In this document: positions 59,247 through 64,000 of the stretch, piece after piece | Layout: every line of letters begins with the position of its first letter | Position numbering within the stretch: the stretch's first letter is position 1 | Origin: Paracoccaceae bacterium | GTDB taxonomy: Bacteria; Pseudomonadota; Alphaproteobacteria; Rhodobacterales; Rhodobacteraceae | Assembly: GCA_014872815.1 (NCBI GenBank) | Contig: WKFK01000014.1 | Location: 186,001-250,000, forward strand | DNA length: 64,000 bases | Direction of reading: 5' to 3' | The notes under the pieces: model-generated | What the model saw: only the letters and a program-made list of their open reading frames with translations | What the model was told of the DNA's origin: nothing | Database searches by the model: none | Made by a program: the position numbers and the translations under genes

Positions 59247-59439
59247 GCGCGTATTCCCATACCCTGGCGGGGGCCCAAAACGGGCACCGGTTGCTATTCG
59301 TTATATCCCAGCTTTCAATGTTTTTCAGCGGGCAAACTGTCTGAATAGCGACATAGCCAAAGCCGAGTGCGACGTGTAGGGGCAAAAATCCTACGCGCGA
59401 TGAAAGTTTCTCATCCAGATCATGGGGTTTGTTGCATTT

Positions 59440-59454
59440 GTTCTATTTTTGTTC
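59440..59454 (+). promoter_or_regulatory. SOS box upstream of the SPL-like radical SAM gene
   Basis: GTTCTATTTTTGTTC is a perfect GTTC-N7-GTTC, 12 bp upstream of the ATG at 59467. It has the same form as the lexA operator in this window. Confidence 0.85.
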
Positions 59455-59466
59455 CACTTTGGGGGT

Positions 59467-60552
59467 ATGGTCAAAAACAATCGGCACAAAATCGATGAGG
59501 CGCGACGGAGAGCGCGTGGGGCGCAGAGCAATGCGTCTGGTCGGTATGAACCCGTGCGGGAAGAGGTGCAGGACGGATGGGACATTGAAGAAGAACGGGC
59601 TGCGTTCGTCACTGAGGTGAGCGAGGAACGGCCGCGGTCGGTGATCACGCGCAATACCTCGCCGGACATTCCCTTTGATCGTTCGCTCAACCCCTACCGT
59701 GGCTGTGAGCATGGCTGTACCTATTGTTTTGCGCGGCCGACACACGCCTATCTGGGGCTGTCACCCGGATTGGATTTTGAAAGTAAATTGGTGGCGCGCC
59801 CCAAGGCGGCGGAGGTGCTGGAGAAGGAACTGCGGCGCAAATCTTACCAACCGGGGATGTTGGCGATTGGCACGAATACCGATCCCTATCAGCCGATTGA
59901 GCGGCGCTATCGTGTGATGCGCTCTGTGCTGGAGGTATTGCAGCGCTACAATCATCCTGTCGCGATCACTACCAAAGGCACGTTGGTGGAGCGCGACATT
60001 GATATTTTGAGCGCCATGGCGGCAAAAGGGTTGGCGCAGGTTGGGGTTTCTTTGACGACGATGGATGTGTCGTTGTCCCGGGTGATGGAGCCTCGCTGTC
60101 CGTTGCCAAAGCGACGGTTACAGATCATTCGGAGGCTGACAGAGGCAGGCATCCCTGTGCGGGTGATGTTGGCTCCAGTGGTGCCTGGTTTGACGGATCA
60201 TGAGGTGGAGACGCTTTTAGAGGCGGCTGCGGAGGCCGGTGCAACGGGCATGGCTTGGATCATGTTGCGTCTGCCGATGGAGGTGGCGCCGTTGTTTGAA
60301 GAATGGCTGCAAGCGGCATATCCGGGGCGCGCGGCAAAAGTACTGGCGCGGATGCGGGAGATGCATGGCGGGGAGTTGTATCATGCTGAGTTCAACAAAC
60401 GTATGCGGGGCGAGGGGATCTATGCCGAGATGATCGCCCAGCGGGTGGAGAAAGCCCGTGTGCGGTATGGGTTGGAGAAGGAGATGCCGAAGCTGCGTTG
60501 TGATCTGTTTGAGGTGCCGTTTGCACGGGACGGACAGCTTGCGCTTTTCTGA
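59467..60552 (+). CDS. PA0069-family radical SAM protein (spore photoproduct lyase-like)
   Basis: 361 residues. The radical SAM cluster motif is GCEHGCTYC (about 78-86); the PYRGCEHGCTYCFARPTH block and the later GTNTDPYQPIER are hallmarks of the SplB-like (COG1533) group. Members related to spore photoproduct lyase repair thymine lesions; the activity of this subgroup is not established. ATG 59467 was chosen over an ATG at 59422 because the SOS box lies between them, which would place the operator inside the longer form. Probably LexA-regulated. Divergent from the corrinoid protein gene. Confidence 0.9.
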   Translation: MVKNNRHKIDEARRRARGAQSNASGRYEPVREEVQDGWDIEEERAAFVTEVSEERPRSVITRNTSPDIPFDRSLNPYRGCEHGCTYCFARPTHAYLGLSPGLDFESKLVARPKAAEVLEKELRRKSYQPGMLAIGTNTDPYQPIERRYRVMRSVLEVLQRYNHPVAITTKGTLVERDIDILSAMAAKGLAQVGVSLTTMDVSLSRVMEPRCPLPKRRLQIIRRLTEAGIPVRVMLAPVVPGLTDHEVETLLEAAAEAGATGMAWIMLRLPMEVAPLFEEWLQAAYPGRAAKVLARMREMHGGELYHAEFNKRMRGEGIYAEMIAQRVEKARVRYGLEKEMPKLRCDLFEVPFARDGQLALF

Positions 60553-60641
60553 AACTGTTTCAGCTATCGCGAAAATCAACACATTGGAAAGTTTCGGACA
60601 CTGATGCTGCGGGTCCGAGTTATTTCCATTGGAGACGGACT

Positions 60642-61373
60642 ATGAAGAACGTGATTGCAGCAGTTGGCCTTTCCTTGGCCTGTATGGCCGGAGAGGCCAC
60701 CGCCGAACGCCTTGTCGTGGGCGTGGAAAACATCGAATACCTTCCGCACTATAACTGGGACGGAGCAAGCTATACCGGATTTGGGGCAGACCTATTGTCC
60801 GCTTTTGCGGAGGATGAAGGGTATGAACTGGAGTTCAAAGCCCTGCCAATCACCCGACTGATGCAAGCGGTGGTAACCGGGGATGTTGACCTGAAATACC
60901 CGGACAACGCTTATTGGTCCGCGGAACTGAAAGACGGTCAGGGCGTGGTTTATTCCGACGTTGTGGTTGAAGCGATCGATGGCGTGATGGTGTTGCCTGA
61001 GCATGTTGGGCGTTCGGCAGACGAGGTTGATCAACTTGGTACGGTTCTGGGGTTCACGCCGTATTCTTGGTTGGATCGGATCAATAGCGGTGATGTGAAG
61101 CTCAAGGAGAACTCCAGCTTTATCGGCATGGTGCGACAGGCGCTGGTCGGGCGGATTGACGGGGCCTATGCCAATCAGGATGTGATCCGCCGTGTTTTGC
61201 GTGAGCTGGGCAAGGATGAGACGGCACTGGTGTTTGATGAAAGCCTGCCGCACTCCGTGTCGAATTATCATGTGTCTTCCAGCAACCGTGCGGACGTTGT
61301 GGAGGCCTTCAATATATGGCTGGCAGAGAATGGCGATACGGTTGCGTCGCTGCGTGCGAAACACGCCTTTTGA
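60642..61373 (+). CDS. Periplasmic solute-binding protein (family 3), solitary
   Basis: 243 residues. A signal peptide (about 1-21) is followed by a type-3 solute-binding fold (ERLVVGVENIEYLPH ... YTGFGADLLSAFAEDEG). No permease or ATPase gene is adjacent, so it may be a sensor-type or amino-acid-binding orphan. An earlier start is not needed; a GGAG precedes the ATG. Substrate unknown. Confidence 0.83.
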   Translation: MKNVIAAVGLSLACMAGEATAERLVVGVENIEYLPHYNWDGASYTGFGADLLSAFAEDEGYELEFKALPITRLMQAVVTGDVDLKYPDNAYWSAELKDGQGVVYSDVVVEAIDGVMVLPEHVGRSADEVDQLGTVLGFTPYSWLDRINSGDVKLKENSSFIGMVRQALVGRIDGAYANQDVIRRVLRELGKDETALVFDESLPHSVSNYHVSSSNRADVVEAFNIWLAENGDTVASLRAKHAF

Positions 61374-61506
61374 TTAGTATTGGCGCACCAAAGCAATGTC
61401 ATGGGCGGTGCGCTGCCCATGGCGCAATTCTGATATGCGGGTGCTGTGACTTGGTTGTGTCGCGTGTTAAGACGGGATCACCACTCACAGAAGACTGACG
61501 ACCAAC

Positions 61507-61896
61507 ATGAGAAGACTAATTGCGGCTGTCGTTTTGGCGGCAACGCCCGTTTGGGCGGAGGTGCAAGTGCGCGATGCGGATACGATTGTTGTGGATGGCA
61601 CGCCGGTGCGCTTTCAAGGGGTTGACGCGCCGGAGCTGAAAACGCGTGCTGGCAAGGATGCCAAGCGCTGGACGGTGAATTACCTACGCGGCAAGAAGGT
61701 CACCTGTGACCTGACTGGAGAGCGGTCGTATGATCGCTACATCGGCGTGTGTTACGCCAATGGGCATGACATTGGCGCGGCAGTGATTGCGGCGGGGCAT
61801 GCGCTGGATTGTGCCCGCTATTCTGGGGGGCGTTATCGCCATTTGGAAAAGGCTTCTGCGAAAAGCCGCATCAAGAGGGCGGGCTATTGCAGTTAA
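61507..61896 (+). CDS. Thermonuclease-family protein, probably exported
   Basis: 129 residues. A signal peptide (about 1-17) precedes an SNase-like domain: VRDADTIVVDG, VRFQGVDAPEL (catalytic Arg/Asp) and GERSYDRYIGVCY (catalytic Glu and Arg). Cuts DNA or RNA outside the cytoplasm with Ca2+. Four cysteines suggest disulphides. Shares a bidirectional terminator with bmt. Confidence 0.88.
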   Translation: MRRLIAAVVLAATPVWAEVQVRDADTIVVDGTPVRFQGVDAPELKTRAGKDAKRWTVNYLRGKKVTCDLTGERSYDRYIGVCYANGHDIGAAVIAAGHALDCARYSGGRYRHLEKASAKSRIKRAGYCS

Positions 61897-61898
61897 AG

Positions 61899-61927
61899 AA
61901 AAGGCGCCGAACATCGGCGCCTTTTTT
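61899..61927. terminator. Bidirectional terminator between the nuclease gene and bmt
   Basis: AAGGCGCCGA (61901-61910) and TCGGCGCCTT (61914-61923) form a 10-bp perfect stem with a 3-base loop, followed by T tract on the plus strand and TTTTCTTT on the minus strand. Serves both convergent genes. Confidence 0.9.
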
Positions 61928-61939
61928 GGTAGTCCAGAC

Positions 61940-62959
61940 TTAGCCGCGACGGCGGCGGCCGCGGCGTTCGCGGGCCGGGGCAGCACCGTCATCACCGGTG
62001 CCGTCTGTCGCGGAAGAGAAGCCGCCAAGTGCTTCGGCAATAGCCTCAAGCGACGGGCGTTCACCACGGGGGCGGGTTTCCAGCGCTTCGCGCATGGCTT
62101 TGAGGTGGTTGGGCATGGTGCCGCAGCAGCCGCCAATGATGGTTGCGCCACAGTCGCGTGCCATGACGGCGTAGTCTGCCATCAGTTCCGGTGTGCCATC
62201 ATAGTGGATGTGACCATCGTGGTATTTCGGAATGCCGGCGTTGCCTTTGGCCACAATCGGGATTTCGGTACCTTGCGCGGAGAAACCAAGCACAGTGCGC
62301 AGTAGGTCTGGTGCGCCGGTGCCGCAGTTGGCGCCAAAACCCAGCGGCGTGTTTGGCAGGCTGTTGACCAGTTGCACCATGTCAGCAGAGGTCACACCCA
62401 TCATGGTGCGGCCTGCGGTGTCAAAGCTCATGGTGCCGACCCAGGGCATATCTGCGAGGGCGAAGGCCTCGGCGGCGGCTTTGTACTCTTCTGGTGCGGA
62501 GATGGTTTCGAGCCAGAGAACGTCGGCGCCACCTTCTTTCAGTCCTTCGGCCTGTTCGTGGAACATTTCGACGGCTGCAGCGTGGCTGAGTGTGCCTACG
62601 GGCTCCATGATGTCGCCAGTTGGACCCACGGAGCCTGCAACGACGACCGGACGGCCTGCAGCGTCGGCCACATCGCGGCCGATTTCAGCGGCGAGGCGGT
62701 TGAGTTCACGCACCCGGTTTTGGGCATCGTGCAGCTTCAGGCGCGACGCGTTGCCACCAAAGGAGTTGGTCAGAAAGATGTCTGAGCCGTTGTCGACCGC
62801 AAGGCTGTAGAGTTTTTTTATATTCTGCGGTTCATCCGCGTTCCACAGTTCCGGCGCATCGCCGGAGCTCAGCCCCATATTGAACAGGTTTGTGCCGGTG
62901 GCGCCGTCGGCCATGAGCCAGTCACGGGTTTCCAAAAGCTTGGAGAGGGCGTTGGTCAT
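61940..62959 (-). CDS. bmt: Homocysteine S-methyltransferase (annotated as betaine type)
   Basis: 339 residues. The zinc-binding cysteines are in GFGANCGTG (about 210) and IGGCCGT (about 283-289), and the N-terminus has LMADGATGTNLF. The last 30 residues are basic. Transfers a methyl group to homocysteine. Because a separate corrinoid protein is encoded 2.7 kb away, the methyl donor could be methyl-cobalamin rather than betaine. A short hairpin (GGCAC/GTGCC, 62974-62986) lies just upstream of the ribosome site and may control translation. The longer frame to 63031 is rejected. Confidence 0.9.
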   Translation of the reverse strand: MTNALSKLLETRDWLMADGATGTNLFNMGLSSGDAPELWNADEPQNIKKLYSLAVDNGSDIFLTNSFGGNASRLKLHDAQNRVRELNRLAAEIGRDVADAAGRPVVVAGSVGPTGDIMEPVGTLSHAAAVEMFHEQAEGLKEGGADVLWLETISAPEEYKAAAEAFALADMPWVGTMSFDTAGRTMMGVTSADMVQLVNSLPNTPLGFGANCGTGAPDLLRTVLGFSAQGTEIPIVAKGNAGIPKYHDGHIHYDGTPELMADYAVMARDCGATIIGGCCGTMPNHLKAMREALETRPRGERPSLEAIAEALGGFSSATDGTGDDGAAPARERRGRRRRG

Positions 62960-63053
62960 CAGGAACTCCTTTGGGCACGGCGTGCCGGGTGTCAGTTGCG
63001 CAGCGATGTGCCACGGGCGGGGCCGGTACACAACTCAATTTGATGCAAGACCA

Positions 63054-64000
63054 TTATGAGGCGGAGGATAGGTGATTTTCCGCCTGTGCGGGCTGCGCGC
63101 AGGCGATGGGCGTGGCAGGCGCGCTGCGCAGGTTCACGGCGCGTGTGAGGTCCAGCGCGGCCAGGCCGAGCTGTGCCGAGCCGGGGGCTGCCATGAAGAG
63201 CGGCTCCCAGCGGGGGGCAAAGCAGGCTTTGAACTGGCGCAGGCCTGCACCGCCCGCGTGTTTGAAGTGGTAGCCGCGGATCTTGCGCTCCAGCGCGGTT
63301 TTGCCTTCGGGCAGAGCTGGCGCAGCGGCCAGTGACAGGCGCGGCACGTCAGCCTCCGCCGCGGCCTCGATGGCCTTTTGGACCAGTAAGTGCATGGTGC
63401 CGTCAGGCGCGTTGGGCAACACGCGCATGAGGTCGAGGCACCATTCATGTGTGGTGGCGTGGAAGCTGACAAAGCCGACGAGCTTATCGCCTTGAAAGGC
63501 AAGGAAGACGGTTTGGCAGCCGACATAGAAGTTGTCAAAGCGGCCCATGGTCAGACCTTTGGGAATGCCGTGTTTGGCTTCCCACGCAGCAGAGACTTGC
63601 GCCATGTCGCCCAGCGGCAGCATATGGGCCGCGGGCTGGCTTAGGATCACGTCGGCCTTTTCGGCTTGGCGCAATTTGCGGCGCAGTTGGCGATAGGTCG
63701 ATCCGGCTGTGGAATGCTGGCTTGGTGTGAGAACAGCCTCGTCGGAGATATGTACCACGGCCCAACCTGCCTTGCGGGTTTTCACGGCTTGTCGAGCGGA
63801 GATTTTGTATTTGCAGGCGATCCGATTTTGGGCGCGTGCGGCGTTTTTGAGTGGCCGCGCCATAGCGTGTGCGTCGCCCTCGATCGGGTCAAACAAGGCT
63901 ACGAGGGTCTGGCCGATCCGCACCGCGCCGTAGCGGCCTGCGTCACAAGACAGGAGCGCGCCGCCGTTTTGACGGATCACACCAAGTTCGGCGCGGCTGA
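63054..64000 (-). CDS. DUF2156 (MprF-like lysyltransferase domain) protein, 5' end beyond the window
   Basis: The reading frame stays open to the right edge, so the N-terminus is missing; a GTG at 63980 is a possible but not convincing start. It has the DUF2156/GNAT-like fold of phosphatidylglycerol lysyltransferase C-terminal domains: MGRFDNFYVGCQTVFLAFQGDKLVGF, then LDLMRVLPNAPDGTMHLL and LSLAAAPAL. Possibly an aminoacyl-phospholipid synthase; the membrane half typical of MprF is not seen. Confidence 0.78.
   Translation of the reverse strand, partial: SRAELGVIRQNGGALLSCDAGRYGAVRIGQTLVALFDPIEGDAHAMARPLKNAARAQNRIACKYKISARQAVKTRKAGWAVVHISDEAVLTPSQHSTAGSTYRQLRRKLRQAEKADVILSQPAAHMLPLGDMAQVSAAWEAKHGIPKGLTMGRFDNFYVGCQTVFLAFQGDKLVGFVSFHATTHEWCLDLMRVLPNAPDGTMHLLVQKAIEAAAEADVPRLSLAAAPALPEGKTALERKIRGYHFKHAGGAGLRQFKACFAPRWEPLFMAAPGSAQLGLAALDLTRAVNLRSAPATPIACAQPAQAENHLSSAS

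Noticed and set aside
59247..59466. Cobalamin riboswitch before the corrinoid protein gene
   Set aside because: No B12-box-like GCCACTG or surrounding stems are visible; the leader is short.

Overview
The window looks like a chromosomal segment of a marine alphaproteobacterium of the order Rhodobacterales (Roseobacter group). The grounds are a gene-transfer-agent type lysis pair, a trpG-trpD-trpC-moaC-moeA-lexA cluster, a fused IspDF, the dusB-ntrB-ntrC-ntrY-ntrX-trkA-trkH-hfq-hflX order, SOS boxes of the alphaproteobacterial form GTTC-N7-GTTC, and a stand-alone corrinoid protein with a separate homocysteine methyltransferase. I see no rRNA, tRNA, CRISPR array, insertion sequence or prophage. 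Almost every base lies in or beside a plausible gene.

Layout. 1-746: end of a GTA-type endolysin and its holin. 805-4100: cytochrome c maturation (ccmF, ccmH) and an enoyl-CoA hydratase. 4106-5657: a DUF2087 protein and a small RTX protein. 6006-8809: gltA and gltX. 8890-10935: comEC, whose 3' end overlaps lexA. 10929-16518: lexA and a tightly overlapping trpG-trpD-ung-trpC-moaC-moeA operon. 16664-20634: a degenerate polysaccharide-deacetylase-like protein, a Ca2+/Na+ antiporter, a small membrane protein, hpt and a RatA/Coq10 protein. 20758-23394: two more members of the RTX-associated family. 23458-26914: amtB, pncC, pgpA and ispDF. 27084-39972: the nitrogen-sensing cluster (dusB, ntrBC, ntrYX), a tandem pair of related lipoproteins, potassium uptake (trkA, trkH), hfq and hflX. 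39978-46538: penicillin acylase, a 3-hydroxyacid dehydrogenase family enzyme, an alpha/beta hydrolase, a SYLF protein, hemB and a small membrane protein. 46580-50041: mfd. 50157-55708: two MFS exporters, a DsbA-like protein, an AMP-forming ligase and a divergent XRE-cupin regulator. 55853-64000: an ATP-grasp protein, a DUF1638/methyltransferase/corrinoid group, a radical SAM SPL-like protein, a solitary solute-binding protein, a nuclease, homocysteine methyltransferase (bmt) and a partial DUF2156 protein.

How the genes work together. The DNA-damage response links lexA (own SOS box at 11679-11693) with the SPL-like radical SAM protein at 59467, which has a perfect SOS box 12 bp upstream of its start. 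The ntr cluster senses nitrogen, and NtrC and NtrX both lack the sigma54-contacting GAFTGA motif. The corrinoid protein and Bmt probably supply two parts of a split cobalamin-dependent methionine synthase, with DUF1638 and the methyltransferase as candidate accessories. The XRE-cupin regulator and the divergent AMP-forming ligase are separated by 84 bp that hold a clear palindromic operator candidate.

The least explained items are the three-member family with one N-terminal membrane segment and a shared C-terminal domain (RTX repeats present in two members, absent in the third), the catalytically degenerate deacetylase-like protein beside trpG, the lipoprotein pair between ntrX and trkA, and an intergenic repeat with an 11-bp period found after two unrelated genes.
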